DNA of 64,000 bases from an uncultured Pseudomonadota bacterium (GTDB taxonomy: Bacteria > Pseudomonadota > Gammaproteobacteria > Methylococcales > Methylomonadaceae): positions 1 through 64,000 of the forward strand of contig CAINHO010000028.1 of assembly GCA_903848935.1 (NCBI GenBank), in the 5' to 3' direction. This document shows, piece by piece, positions 54,870 to 63,705 of the stretch (its first letter is position 1; the number at the start of each line of letters is the position of its first letter). The position numbers were made by a program, and so were the translations under genes. A model generated the notes under the pieces. That model did no database searches. It saw nothing but the letters and a program-made list of their open reading frames with translations, and had not been told where the DNA came from.

Positions 54870-56174
54870 ATGTTAATCAAAACTAAATTACCGTTGTCTA
54901 TACAAGTTATTATCGGTGTCTGCGTCGGGACATTATTGGGCGTATTGTTTGGCTCTGAGCCTTATTTGTGGGGTTGGCTAAAAAATGAAACCTTAGGGCA
55001 ATTGGGAATGCTCGTTATTCGCTTGTTAAAAACGTTGGCGACTCCGTTAATTTTCGTGGCGATTTTAGACGCGATGATTCACACCGAAATTAAATTTCGA
55101 CACGGACGGCGATTATTAGCGATTTGTGGCGTGAATTTGGTTGTGGCGATGGTGATTGGTTTGACGATTATGAATGTTTTTACACCCGGCGAATCGTGGA
55201 GTAATCACATTGAAGAATTGTCGTCACAACTGCATTCTGAAGTCGCCAAAACATCCCTGAAAACTACGCCCGAAGGTATGACTTTGAATCCGCTAAAAAA
55301 CATTGCGGGTTATATTCCAGAAAATTTGATTGACCCTTTCATCAAAAACAACGTTATTTCTGTGATTTTGTTAGCGTTGTTAAGTGGTGGCGCGATTCGT
55401 TATCTTAAACAACATTCTTACGTTGGTGATAACACGGGCATTCATTTGTTGGAAAAATTGATTACCGCTTGTTACCACGTTTTGCTACAAATGTTGTCGT
55501 GGGTGATTTTAGCGATTCCGATTGCTATTTCAGGTGTGGTGGCGCAAGTTGTCGGGAAATCAGGTTTAAGCGTTTTTGTTTTGCTAAGTATTTTCTTAGT
55601 GACGTTGTTGGCGGGTTTGTTAATTCATTGCTTTATTTATTATCCCTTGATGGCGAGTTTGGTTGGCAGAATGCCAGTCAAACGTTATTTAGGGCAGGGC
55701 GCAGATGCGATTGTGATGGCCTTTTCAACAAATAGCAGCTTAGTGACTGTTCCCGTTACATTGCGTTGTTTGACTGAAAAAATGGGCGTGTCCACACGTT
55801 CGGCTCGACTTTCTGCTTTAATCGGTACGAATTTAAATAACGACGGCATCATTTTATACGAAGCCATGACGGCGTTATTTTTAGCGCAAGCGATTGGTTT
55901 TAATTTGGATATTTCGCAGCAATTATTGATTGTGGCGGCGGCAGTGATGGTTGGTGTAGGGATTTCGGGCATTCCCGAAGCAGGTTTAATCGCATTGCCA
56001 TTGGTTTTAAGCACGATAGGATTATCCGAACAATTGATTGTGGCAATCATTCCGTTAATTGCGACGATTGATTGGATTATTGCGCGAGTTCGTTCCGTGG
56101 TGAATGTGATGAGCGATATGTTAGTGGCGATTTTGTTAGATCGATTTGAAGAAAAAGAAGTCGTCAATGACTAA
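54870..56174 (+). CDS. Dicarboxylate/amino acid:cation symporter (DAACS family)
   Basis: 434 residues with about eight hydrophobic segments. The helical hairpin and substrate region AFSTNSSLVTVPVTLRC, and LIGTNLNNDGIILYEA plus GISGIPEAGLIALPLVLS, are hallmarks of GltP/DctA-like transporters. In place of the usual NMDGT the sequence reads NLNNDG, so substrate or cation use may differ. It probably takes up glutamate, aspartate, serine or C4-dicarboxylates with Na+ or H+. It sits between tmk and holB and overlaps holB by eight bases, an unusual location. Confidence 0.9.
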   Translation: MLIKTKLPLSIQVIIGVCVGTLLGVLFGSEPYLWGWLKNETLGQLGMLVIRLLKTLATPLIFVAILDAMIHTEIKFRHGRRLLAICGVNLVVAMVIGLTIMNVFTPGESWSNHIEELSSQLHSEVAKTSLKTTPEGMTLNPLKNIAGYIPENLIDPFIKNNVISVILLALLSGGAIRYLKQHSYVGDNTGIHLLEKLITACYHVLLQMLSWVILAIPIAISGVVAQVVGKSGLSVFVLLSIFLVTLLAGLLIHCFIYYPLMASLVGRMPVKRYLGQGADAIVMAFSTNSSLVTVPVTLRCLTEKMGVSTRSARLSALIGTNLNNDGIILYEAMTALFLAQAIGFNLDISQQLLIVAAAVMVGVGISGIPEAGLIALPLVLSTIGLSEQLIVAIIPLIATIDWIIARVRSVVNVMSDMLVAILLDRFEEKEVVND

Positions 56175-57144
56175 TCACATTTATCCTTGGCAACAAAATG
56201 ATTGGCAACAATTGCAAAATTACGTCGCGCAACAACGTGTGCCGCAAGCCTTACTCATCAACGGTGCATTAGGGATTGGCAAACAACATTTAGCTGAACA
56301 ATTCGCCCATGCTTTATTGTGTGAACGTCCAACATCGGACGGTTTTAGTTGTGGTAAATGCAGCAGTTGTTTATTGGTAAAAGCCGAAACGCATCCTGAT
56401 TTTATGGACGTAAAACCTGAAGAAGTTGGTAAAAATATCACCATCGCGCAAATCCGCACGCTCATCGAAAAGCTCAGTTTGAAACCACAGTTTGAACGGT
56501 ATCGTGTGATTTTGATTCATCCCGCCGATGCGTTAAATAATGCGGCGGCGAATGCGTTTTTGAAATACTTAGAAGAGCCGACCGAACGTACGGTGTTAAT
56601 TTTGGTCACGCATCGCATGAATAAATTACCGGCAACTATTAAAAGTCGTTGCCAAAAATTTACTGTTGCGATGCCTGAGAAAAATTTAGTATTGCCGTGG
56701 CTTTTGCAACAAACATCGAATGCCGAAGTGGTTTTCAATCTAGCGCAAGGCTCGCCATTACTCGCGCAACAATACGCCACCGATGAACATTTAACGCAAC
56801 GGCGTGAGTGTTTTAATGCGTGGTTAGCGATTGCAAAACAACAAAATCATCCTGTGATTGTCGCGGAACAATGGCTGAAATTACCCGAAGCGACGCTGTT
56901 ATTTTGGTTAAGTTCGTGGGTGATTGATTTGATGCGTTATCGTCATCAAACTACGCCAAAGAATCTGTATCATGCTGATTTTAATCGTGAGTTAAGTGAA
57001 CTTGCGCCGCGTGTGAACCCGCTTAAGCTGTACGAATTTTATGATTTATTACTGCAAAGTCGGCGGCGGTTGGAAACTCAAATCAACAAACAAGTGTTGT
57101 GGGAAGAAATTTTAATTGCCTGGGCAATGCTCAATCGGAGTTAG
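56167..57144 (+). CDS. holB: DNA polymerase III subunit delta prime
   Basis: 325 residues from ATG 56167; the ORF track adds seven codons upstream. It is a clamp-loader subunit working with DnaX and HolA. PQALLINGALGIGKQHLAEQFAHALLC holds a degenerate P-loop and CGKCSSCLLVKAETHPDF the zinc site. NAAANAFLKYLEEPTERTVLILVTH with SRC (IKSRCQKF) is the family centre. The C-terminus has the collar domain. It begins eight bases inside the symporter end. Confidence 0.94.
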   Translation: MTNHIYPWQQNDWQQLQNYVAQQRVPQALLINGALGIGKQHLAEQFAHALLCERPTSDGFSCGKCSSCLLVKAETHPDFMDVKPEEVGKNITIAQIRTLIEKLSLKPQFERYRVILIHPADALNNAAANAFLKYLEEPTERTVLILVTHRMNKLPATIKSRCQKFTVAMPEKNLVLPWLLQQTSNAEVVFNLAQGSPLLAQQYATDEHLTQRRECFNAWLAIAKQQNHPVIVAEQWLKLPEATLLFWLSSWVIDLMRYRHQTTPKNLYHADFNRELSELAPRVNPLKLYEFYDLLLQSRRRLETQINKQVLWEEILIAWAMLNRS

Positions 57145-57147
57145 GTT

Positions 57148-57486
57148 ATGCCAGATAAACAAAGCGTGTTGTCGTTTTCGCTCAAAGATAAAAACGCACT
57201 GTATGTGTCGTATATGCCGTTTGTGATAAATGGCGGAATTTTTATTCCGACGACGCGCGAATATGAAATGGGACAAGAAGTTTTTTTATTATTGAATTTA
57301 ATGACGGAAACCGAACGTTTGCCGATTAACGGTAAAGTTATTTGGAAAACGCCACCGGGTTCAGACGGTTATCGTGCGGCTGGAATTGGCGTGCAGTTTG
57401 GCGCGGAAGATGTCGCCGTGAAAAACAAAATTGAAACTTATTTAGCTGGCGCGTTGGAATCTGAACGCCCGACTTACACGATGTAA
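57148..57486 (+). CDS. pilZ: PilZ domain protein (type IV pilus PilZ-like)
   Basis: 112 residues. LSFSLKDKNALYVSYMPFVINGGIFIPT and then the GYRAAGIGVQF strand match the original PilZ clade encoded between holB and tatD in gammaproteobacteria. This clade lacks the RxxxR c-di-GMP motif, which is also not seen here. It probably acts in pilus assembly through PilB and FimX-type proteins. It ties this locus to the pilB/pilC genes at the start of the window. Confidence 0.93.
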   Translation: MPDKQSVLSFSLKDKNALYVSYMPFVINGGIFIPTTREYEMGQEVFLLLNLMTETERLPINGKVIWKTPPGSDGYRAAGIGVQFGAEDVAVKNKIETYLAGALESERPTYTM

Positions 57487-57497
57487 CAGGATTTTTT

Positions 57498-58271
57498 ATG
57501 CTTATCGATTCACATTGCCACCTCGACCGCCTCGATTTGACACCGTATCAAAATGATTTCGCCTGTTTAATGGAACATATTCGCGCCCAACAAATTGAAC
57601 ATTTATTGTGCATTGCGATTGATTTGGAAGCCTATCCGGCAATGCGCGAATTGGTAGCGGATTATAACGATATTTCCGTCACGGTCGGTGTGCATCCGAA
57701 TGAAAACGAGGGGCAAGACCCAACGGTTGACGAGTTAATTGCATTGGGACAAGACGAAAAAGTGATTGGCATTGGCGAAACGGGCTTGGATTATTTTCGC
57801 AGTGAAGGGGATTTAACCTGGCAACACGACCGTTTTCGTAATCATATTCACGCCGCAAAAGCGTTAAAAAAACCACTGATTATTCATACTCGCGAAGCAA
57901 AACATGATGCGTTAGACATTTTGCGGGAAGAAAATGCAGGCGAAGTCGGTGGCATTATTCATTGTTTTACTGAAGATTGGGAATTCGCCAAAGCGGCGTT
58001 GGATTTGAATTTTTACATTTCGTTTTCGGGCATCGTGACCTTTAACAGCGCGAAAAACATACATGAAGTTGCCAAAAAATTGCCCGCCGATCGGTTGTTA
58101 ATTGAAACCGATTCGCCGTATTTGTCGCCCGTGCCGCATCGAGGCAGACCAAATTATCCACACTATGTCACACACGTCGCGCAAACAGTCGCCGATTTAC
58201 GCGGCATTTCGTTGAATTCAGTTGCTGACATTTCAACCAGAAATTTTTACACGTTGTTCAAAAAATCATGA
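57498..58271 (+). CDS. TatD family metal-dependent hydrolase (YcfH-like)
   Basis: 257 residues. LIDSHCHLDRLDL carries the HxH metal site; GIGETGLDYF, PLIIHTREAKHDALDIL, IIHCFTEDWEFAKAAL and LIETDSPYLSPVPHRGRPN are all conserved. TatD proteins are Mg-dependent deoxyribonucleases or related hydrolases. The tmk-holB-pilZ-tatD order is typical. The stop overlaps moaD by four bases. Confidence 0.95.
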   Translation: MLIDSHCHLDRLDLTPYQNDFACLMEHIRAQQIEHLLCIAIDLEAYPAMRELVADYNDISVTVGVHPNENEGQDPTVDELIALGQDEKVIGIGETGLDYFRSEGDLTWQHDRFRNHIHAAKALKKPLIIHTREAKHDALDILREENAGEVGGIIHCFTEDWEFAKAALDLNFYISFSGIVTFNSAKNIHEVAKKLPADRLLIETDSPYLSPVPHRGRPNYPHYVTHVAQTVADLRGISLNSVADISTRNFYTLFKKS

Positions 58272-58498
58272 TTACGTTACGGTATTTTGCCAGTTTACGA
58301 GAAACACTCGGACGTTCAACCGAACAATTAGAGATTTTTGAACTGCATACTGTTTTGAGTGTGTGGCGGTTAGTAAATCCCGATTTTTCGTTGCCTGAAA
58401 ATACGTTGACGGCAGTGAATATGGATTATGTGCCGCAATCGCACCTTGTTAAAAACGGTGACGAAGTGGCGTTTTTTCCACCTGTAACGGGCGGTTAA
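58268..58498 (+). CDS. moaD: Molybdopterin synthase sulfur carrier subunit MoaD
   Basis: 76 residues. ITLRYFASLRETLGRSTEQLEI opens a ubiquitin-like fold and DEVAFFPPVTGG ends with the Gly-Gly needed for thiocarboxylation. It delivers sulfur to precursor Z with MoaE. It overlaps the tatD stop and moaE follows after two bases. No other molybdenum cofactor gene is near. Confidence 0.95.
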   Translation: MITLRYFASLRETLGRSTEQLEIFELHTVLSVWRLVNPDFSLPENTLTAVNMDYVPQSHLVKNGDEVAFFPPVTGG

Positions 58499-58500
58499 AT

Positions 58501-58956
58501 ATGACGGTTAAAATTTGCGATACCGCATTTGATCCGTTTGTTGAAATTCAAAATTTTCAAAATCAATTGACGCTCGAAGGTAAATTTGGCGCAACCAGTG
58601 TTTTTATTGGCACCATGCGCGATTTCAACAATGGCGACGATGTACAAGCCATGACGTTGGAGCATTACGACGGCATGACGCAAAAGCAATTGACGCAAAT
58701 TATTGCCACGGCAAAAATAAAATGGCAGATTTTGGATTGTTTAATTGTGCATCGGGTGGGGAAAATTTTGCCGAATGAACCAATTGTTTTAGTCGCAGTT
58801 TGGTCGGCGCATCGAGACGAAGCGTTTGAGGCGTGTCGTTATTTGATGGAAGAATTAAAAGAAAATGCGCCATTTTGGAAACTGGAAACGTTGGCGACAA
58901 ATGAAACGCGCTGGGTTTCAAAACACATTAACCAAGAGATTGCTCATGATAAATGA
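58501..58956 (+). CDS. moaE: Molybdopterin synthase catalytic subunit MoaE
   Basis: 151 residues. GATSVFIGTMRDFN, LEHYDGMTQKQL, LIVHRVGKILPNEPIVLVAVWSAHRDEAF and the Lys-containing FWKLETL segment match MoaE. It forms the heterotetramer with MoaD that converts precursor Z to molybdopterin, as needed for formate dehydrogenase or nitrate reductase (inference). It overlaps the next gene by eleven bases. Confidence 0.95.
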   Translation: MTVKICDTAFDPFVEIQNFQNQLTLEGKFGATSVFIGTMRDFNNGDDVQAMTLEHYDGMTQKQLTQIIATAKIKWQILDCLIVHRVGKILPNEPIVLVAVWSAHRDEAFEACRYLMEELKENAPFWKLETLATNETRWVSKHINQEIAHDK

Positions 58957-60505
58957 CACAACTACTCAACCAATTTCACCGCTCGGACGTTTAGGATTAT
59001 TGATTACGGTCATTATTAGTGGTGCGTCGGTGATGGTGATTGAGCTTTTAGGCACCCGCTTAATCGCGCCATTTTATGGCACCAGTTTATACGTTTGGTC
59101 GTCTCTCATTTCGGTAACGATGGTGGCATTAACACTCGGTTATTTTATCGGCGGACGTTGGGCGGATTCGGCAAAACGCACGGGCTTATCGTTAATTATC
59201 GCCTTAGCCGCATTTTTAACGCTGATGATTCCGTGGCTGACTCGCCCCGTTTTGTTGGCGACAGATTCATTTGGATTACGCGGCGGGGCATTTCTTAGCG
59301 CGTTAATTTTGTTTTTACCAAGTTTGATGATGCTTGGCATGGTCAGTCCATTTGCGATTAAATTATCGACTTCGCAACTCAATAACGTCGGCAATTCTTC
59401 TGGCACAATTTACGCCGTCAGTACGCTCGGTAGCGTTTTTGGCACATTGATTTTAGGCTTATTTTTGTTTCCATTATTCGGTTCACGGGAAATTTTAATT
59501 GCGACGGGATTAGTTCTTTTTATTCTTTCGTTAGCCATTGGTTTAGTTGAACGTAAGCAATTACAATCGGTTGCGACATTATTACCAAGTGTCGCTTTAG
59601 TCGTTTTGGGATTAGCCTTTTTACCGAGCGTTGTGAAAGCGGGGCAAGTGCGTCCTAATGAAAAATTCAACGTCCTTTTTGAACAAGAAAGTTTATACGG
59701 TTGGGTGCGCGTGATTGATGTGGCGGGACGTGATTTGCGTTTGTTGACTTCGGACGGTTCTGCCATTGGCGCGGCGAGTATTAAAACGGGCGAAAGCCAA
59801 TTGAGTTATCAGGATATTGTCGGCTTAATTCCAGCTCTGCGACCTGAAATGAAAAAAGCATTGATTGTTGGTTTAGGCGCGGGACACATGGCGAAAGTGC
59901 TAAATGACCGCTATGGAATTATTGTTGATACGTTAGAAATTGATCCCGCTGTCGCGCAAGCGGCTGTTGATTACTTTGGTTTCAAGCCAACGGGCAAAGC
60001 CATTGTGGGTGATGCGCGTTATGAAATTCGGCATTTAACGGGACAATACGATTTAATTATTCACGATTGTTTCACAGGTGGTTCTGAACCCGCGCATTTG
60101 TTGACGGTTGAAACATTGAAACAATTGCAAGGTTTGTTGACGGAGCAGGGGATTTTAGCGGTGAATTTCGTTGCATTTGCAGACGGCAAACAAAGTGCGT
60201 TGAACACGGTAAGCAAAACATTGGCGCAAGTGTTTCCACAACAAACGACGTTTATTTCTGAACCGAATAAAGATTTTAATGACTTTATTTTTCTGGCTTC
60301 GACACAACCGGTAGATATTCACAACGAACGTTTAAAAGTTGAACAGCAAGCGTGGTTGCAGAATCGGTTATTTCCGATTGAAAATAAAGACGGCGTAATT
60401 TTGACCGATAATTTTAATCCGTTGGAACATTTGCAAATTGCCAAAGCTGAAAAATATCGGCATTTTTTGATGGATATGTTTGGTGAAGAGTTGTTTGTGC
60501 GCTGA
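58946..60505 (+). CDS. Fused membrane/spermidine synthase-like protein
   Basis: 519 residues from ATG 58946; the ORF track begins 27 codons earlier within moaE. The N-terminal ~220 residues hold about seven hydrophobic helices (LLITVIISGASVMVIELLGTRLIAPF and others) of the MFS-like module found in SpeE-fusion proteins. The C-terminal part is a polyamine aminopropyltransferase-like Rossmann fold: LIVGLGAGHMAKVL, VDTLEIDPAVAQAA, IVGDARYEIRHL and LIIHDCFTG. In spermidine synthase the catalytic Asp lies in D-S/A-D-P; here it reads HDCFTG, so transferase specificity is uncertain. It ends at a strong terminator. Confidence 0.88.
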   Translation: MINDTTTQPISPLGRLGLLITVIISGASVMVIELLGTRLIAPFYGTSLYVWSSLISVTMVALTLGYFIGGRWADSAKRTGLSLIIALAAFLTLMIPWLTRPVLLATDSFGLRGGAFLSALILFLPSLMMLGMVSPFAIKLSTSQLNNVGNSSGTIYAVSTLGSVFGTLILGLFLFPLFGSREILIATGLVLFILSLAIGLVERKQLQSVATLLPSVALVVLGLAFLPSVVKAGQVRPNEKFNVLFEQESLYGWVRVIDVAGRDLRLLTSDGSAIGAASIKTGESQLSYQDIVGLIPALRPEMKKALIVGLGAGHMAKVLNDRYGIIVDTLEIDPAVAQAAVDYFGFKPTGKAIVGDARYEIRHLTGQYDLIIHDCFTGGSEPAHLLTVETLKQLQGLLTEQGILAVNFVAFADGKQSALNTVSKTLAQVFPQQTTFISEPNKDFNDFIFLASTQPVDIHNERLKVEQQAWLQNRLFPIENKDGVILTDNFNPLEHLQIAKAEKYRHFLMDMFGEELFVR

Positions 60506-60522
60506 TTACTTTAATCACTCAT

Positions 60523-60564
60523 AAAAAAGCGCACGCTGCATTTCTACAGCGTGCGCTTTTTTTT
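60523..60564. terminator. Bidirectional terminator between the SpeE-like gene and ppa
   Basis: AAAAAA GCGCACGCTG (60523-60538) and CAGCGTGCGC TTTTTTTT (60547-60564) form a perfect 10-bp stem with an 8-base loop, with A and T tracts on both sides. It serves both convergent units. Confidence 0.97.
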
Positions 60565-60573
60565 AGCTACTTT

Positions 60574-61110
60574 CTATTTTTGCTCGGCGTTATAACGTTC
60601 AACGCTATCCATAATTTCTTTTTGCGCTTCCTCGATACCAAACCAACCTTCGATTTTTACCCATTTCCCATCTTCCAAATCTTTGTAATGCTGAAAGAAA
60701 TGTGCGATTTTCACGAGTGTAATTTCTGGAATGTCATCATAGCTCAAAACTTTCTTGTAAAACGGCGTGAGTTTATCTACTGGCACCGCTAAAATTTTCG
60801 CATCGTCACCTGATTCGTCGGTCATTTTCAACACGCCAATCGGGCGACATCTCACCACGCAACCACTCAATAACGGTGCAGGTGCAATTACCAAAACGTC
60901 TACGGGATCGCCATCATCCGAAAGGGTTTGCGGCACATAACCGTAATTAGTTGGATATTGCATCGCCGTTCCCATGAAACGATCAACGGTCAAAATCCCT
61001 GTTTCTTTATCCACTTCATATTTGACGGGGTCGCTGTACGCCGGAATTTCAATGATAACGTTAATATCGTGCGGTAAATCTTTGCCTGATGGCACACGTC
61101 TTAATGACAT
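60574..61110 (-). CDS. ppa: Inorganic pyrophosphatase
   Basis: 178 residues, family I soluble enzyme. [17 protein letters not shown], the [24 protein letters not shown] block with the D-x-D-P-x-D metal ligands, and [22 protein letters not shown] are standard. It hydrolyses pyrophosphate to drive biosynthesis. It is a single gene, convergent with the SpeE-like gene and divergent from the DUF2797 gene. Confidence 0.97.
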   Translation of the reverse strand: MSLRRVPSGKDLPHDINVIIEIPAYSDPVKYEVDKETGILTVDRFMGTAMQYPTNYGYVPQTLSDDGDPVDVLVIAPAPLLSGCVVRCRPIGVLKMTDESGDDAKILAVPVDKLTPFYKKVLSYDDIPEITLVKIAHFFQHYKDLEDGKWVKIEGWFGIEEAQKEIMDSVERYNAEQK

Positions 61111-61193
61111 AGTTTTGTCCTATTTTTAGGGTTAAAGTTCGTGAATTCGGGCATTATACCAGACTTATGTTGTGCTTTTTAACGAGGAAATAA

Positions 61194-62012
61194 ATGCAAG
61201 GTCGATTAGAAAAAATGGCGGCGTTTCACGATGCAACTATCCGTTATGAATTAGTTTTAAACCACCAGCGCGTGCCGCTGAATCAGTTGCTTGGGCAAAC
61301 CGTGACTTTGCATCACACGGGGGATTTATATTGTCTGCATTGCAATATGCCGATGCGAAAAAGTTTTAGCCAAGGTTATTGCTATCCGTGTTTTTCGCGG
61401 CTGGCACAATGCGATATGTGCATGATGAAACCTGAAACTTGTCATTACGCTGTAGGAACGTGTCGGGATAATGCGTGGGCAGAATCGTTTTGTTTTCAGC
61501 CACACATTGTTTATTTGTCGAATACCAGCGGTTTAAAAGTAGGTATCACGCGCCACACCCAAATTCCGACGCGCTGGATAGATCAAGGTGCAATTCAAGC
61601 ATTGCCGATTTTCAAAGTCGCAACACGGCGTTTATCTGGCTTAATCGAAACGTTAATTGCAAAACACGTCGCAGATAAAACGCAATGGCAACGGATGTTA
61701 AAACATCAAATTGAACCGTTAGATTTGCTCGCCGAACGCGATAGATTATTGGCGATTTGTGCGAGTGAATTAAATGCTTTAGAACAAGAAAATCAAGGGG
61801 CGATTGAATTTTTAGTCGCCGCAGAAGTGGTCGATTTGAATTACCCGATTGAAATTGCACCGTTGAAAGTCACGGCGTTGAATTTTGACAAAACACCACA
61901 AATTTCAGGTGTTTTACAGGGCATTAAAGGGCAGTATTTGATGCTAGATAAAGGGGTTTTAAATGTGCGGAAGTTCGGCGGTTATAACATCCAATTTTCT
62001 GTTATGGATTAA
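61194..62012 (+). CDS. DUF2797 domain protein with zinc-finger cysteines
   Basis: 272 residues. The first ~50 residues are family-specific; CLHCNMPMRKSFSQGYCYPCFSRLAQCDMCMMKPETCHY provides several CxxC/CxxxC pairs likely to bind zinc. VYLSNTSGLKVGITRHTQIPTRWIDQGA resembles a GIY-YIG-like element, and the conserved RLSGLIETLIAKHVADKTQWQRML follows. DUF2797 function is unknown; a nucleic-acid role is possible. GAGG lies eight bases before the ATG. A hairpin terminator follows. Confidence 0.88.
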   Translation: MQGRLEKMAAFHDATIRYELVLNHQRVPLNQLLGQTVTLHHTGDLYCLHCNMPMRKSFSQGYCYPCFSRLAQCDMCMMKPETCHYAVGTCRDNAWAESFCFQPHIVYLSNTSGLKVGITRHTQIPTRWIDQGAIQALPIFKVATRRLSGLIETLIAKHVADKTQWQRMLKHQIEPLDLLAERDRLLAICASELNALEQENQGAIEFLVAAEVVDLNYPIEIAPLKVTALNFDKTPQISGVLQGIKGQYLMLDKGVLNVRKFGGYNIQFSVMD

Positions 62013-62030
62013 CCGCATTGAAAACTGAAG

Positions 62031-62062
62031 ATAAAACTAGGATTTTAGTTTTATGATTTTTT
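62031..62062 (+). terminator. Intrinsic terminator after the DUF2797 gene
   Basis: ATAAAACTA (62031-62039) and TAGTTTTAT (62046-62054) form a perfect 9-bp, AT-rich stem with a 6-base loop, followed by GA and six Ts. The AT-rich stem makes it moderate in strength. It overlaps the sigma-28-like promoter. Confidence 0.7.
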
Positions 62063-62070
62063 GTCGATAA
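62044..62070 (+). promoter_or_regulatory. Sigma-28 (FliA)-like promoter for the chemotaxis genes
   Basis: TTTAGTTT (62044-62051), an 11-base spacer and GTCGATAA (62063-62070) match the enterobacterial FliA consensus TAAAGTTT-N11-GCCGATAA at 13 of 16 positions with exact spacing. The start would be near 62078, leaving about 145 bases of leader before the receptor gene. The identity of the downstream genes supports it. It shares bases with a terminator hairpin, so part of the match may reflect that structure. Confidence 0.55.
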
Positions 62071-62222
62071 TTTCGTACTCTAAATTGTAAATGAACATTA
62101 TCAACGTGAGATGTTCGACTTTTTTAACTTTTTGATTTATACATAAGTTCAATTTGACTCGATATTCTCAACAAATCAATCCGCATCTCAAAATAAGAAA
62201 TGATGACACAAGGAATTCGTAG

Positions 62223-63695
62223 ATGAACGAACTGGTAAAATTTTATCGAAACGATTATGGCATAGCATTTCCCTCGTTTATATCAGGTGGATTGGGTGCG
62301 TTAGGACTTGCTACTTTAAGCGGTTTTACGGTGAGCGGGTTGGTAATGGCAGCAGGCTTTGTTGTCATGACTATCGGCTTGCATTTCTGGAATCGAAACC
62401 GCCATCAAATGTCGTTGCAAGCTATGGAGCAGAGTTTGACTAACCATTTTCAACAGGAACATGAGCAAAAAATCAAGGCATTGCAGCAAACACATGATGA
62501 ATCTATGGTGCAGAATTGCACCAATAAAATTGAAATAGAACGCGAGCATATCGAAACGTTATTAGCCGATTTTGCGCGACGGTTCAATGAATTATCAAAT
62601 CGTTTCGGCGTACAAAATGAAGAATACGTCGAAACGGTGCCACTTTCTATCGAAACCCGTGTTGCGGATTTAGTTCGACAGGTTGATGCGTTGATTCGCC
62701 ATGTTGATTCCAAAGCCATAAGCAATGAACCACAAGATTCAGGCATCATGGGACTGGACTCGTTATGCCAAAAAGTATTACCCATTTGGTCAACCCAAAT
62801 CGAGATGGCGAAAGAACATACCGAAGAGTCAGTGGCTAATTTAGCACAACGTTTCGATGGCTTATCACAACGTCTCGATGCCGCTGTTGTCGCTTCTCAA
62901 AATACAATGGGCAGTCACGATTCACACAGCGGGATTGTTGAACTGTTAGAAAATAGTCAGCTGGAATTAAGCAGCATCACGGAGGCATTAAGCACTTCAT
63001 TGGCAGAAAAGGGAAAAATGTTACGCGCCATTGAGGCGTTATCTGCTTTTACCGAGCAACTCAGCAAAATGGCAGCAGAAGTCAGTAATATCGCGAATCA
63101 AACGAATCTGTTGGCACTAAATGCCGCCATTCAATCGGCACGCGCTGGCGATGCCGGTCACGGTTTTAGCGTTGTGGCTGATGAAGTGCGTAAATTGGCA
63201 CATTCATCAGGCGACATCGGCAAAAAAATGACTGAAACGGTTGATTCGGTCAACGTAGCAATTGACGACACCTTAACCATTTCTCATCAATTTGCTCAAC
63301 AAGACAAAAAGACGTTGGCTAATGCGGAACATATTATTGCTTCGGTATTGATGCACTTTACTCGTGCCGCCGCCGGATTAACTGATTCTGCTGAACAATT
63401 GCGTAATGAAAATAACGCCATCAACAACGAAATATCCGATGTTTTTGTCGATTTACAATTTCAAGATCGTGTCAGCCAAATTTTAACGTTAGTCTGCGCT
63501 GATTTGAATAAACTCGAACAGTATTTAAACGAACTTAACAGCGAAGAAAGCCGGGGCGAGGTGTTACGCTTGATGAATGTCGAGCAATGGTTGGAAGAAC
63601 TAACTAAAACTTACACCATGAAAGAACAGCTTGCCGCTCATGAGGACGCAGATGCTAGCATTGATACCAACCAAACCATGATTACATTTTTTTGA
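62223..63695 (+). CDS. Methyl-accepting chemotaxis protein-like, no periplasmic sensor
   Basis: 490 residues. Two close N-terminal helices ([37 protein letters not shown]) form a hairpin with almost no periplasmic loop. A long coiled-coil region follows (about 60-240). The signalling tip is [36 protein letters not shown] near residue 295-330. The C-terminal [24 protein letters not shown] resembles the helical motif in CheZ-like and related MCP tails. It may sense internal or membrane signals. It stands ten bases before cheY, likely in one transcript. Confidence 0.9.
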   Translation: MNELVKFYRNDYGIAFPSFISGGLGALGLATLSGFTVSGLVMAAGFVVMTIGLHFWNRNRHQMSLQAMEQSLTNHFQQEHEQKIKALQQTHDESMVQNCTNKIEIEREHIETLLADFARRFNELSNRFGVQNEEYVETVPLSIETRVADLVRQVDALIRHVDSKAISNEPQDSGIMGLDSLCQKVLPIWSTQIEMAKEHTEESVANLAQRFDGLSQRLDAAVVASQNTMGSHDSHSGIVELLENSQLELSSITEALSTSLAEKGKMLRAIEALSAFTEQLSKMAAEVSNIANQTNLLALNAAIQSARAGDAGHGFSVVADEVRKLAHSSGDIGKKMTETVDSVNVAIDDTLTISHQFAQQDKKTLANAEHIIASVLMHFTRAAAGLTDSAEQLRNENNAINNEISDVFVDLQFQDRVSQILTLVCADLNKLEQYLNELNSEESRGEVLRLMNVEQWLEELTKTYTMKEQLAAHEDADASIDTNQTMITFF

Positions 63696-63705
63696 GGAGA
63701 TCCCA

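Noticed and set aside
55685-56167. 160-residue minus-strand ORF opposite the symporter
   Set aside because: Antisense of conserved DAACS helices; no domain, no promoter and no terminator of its own.
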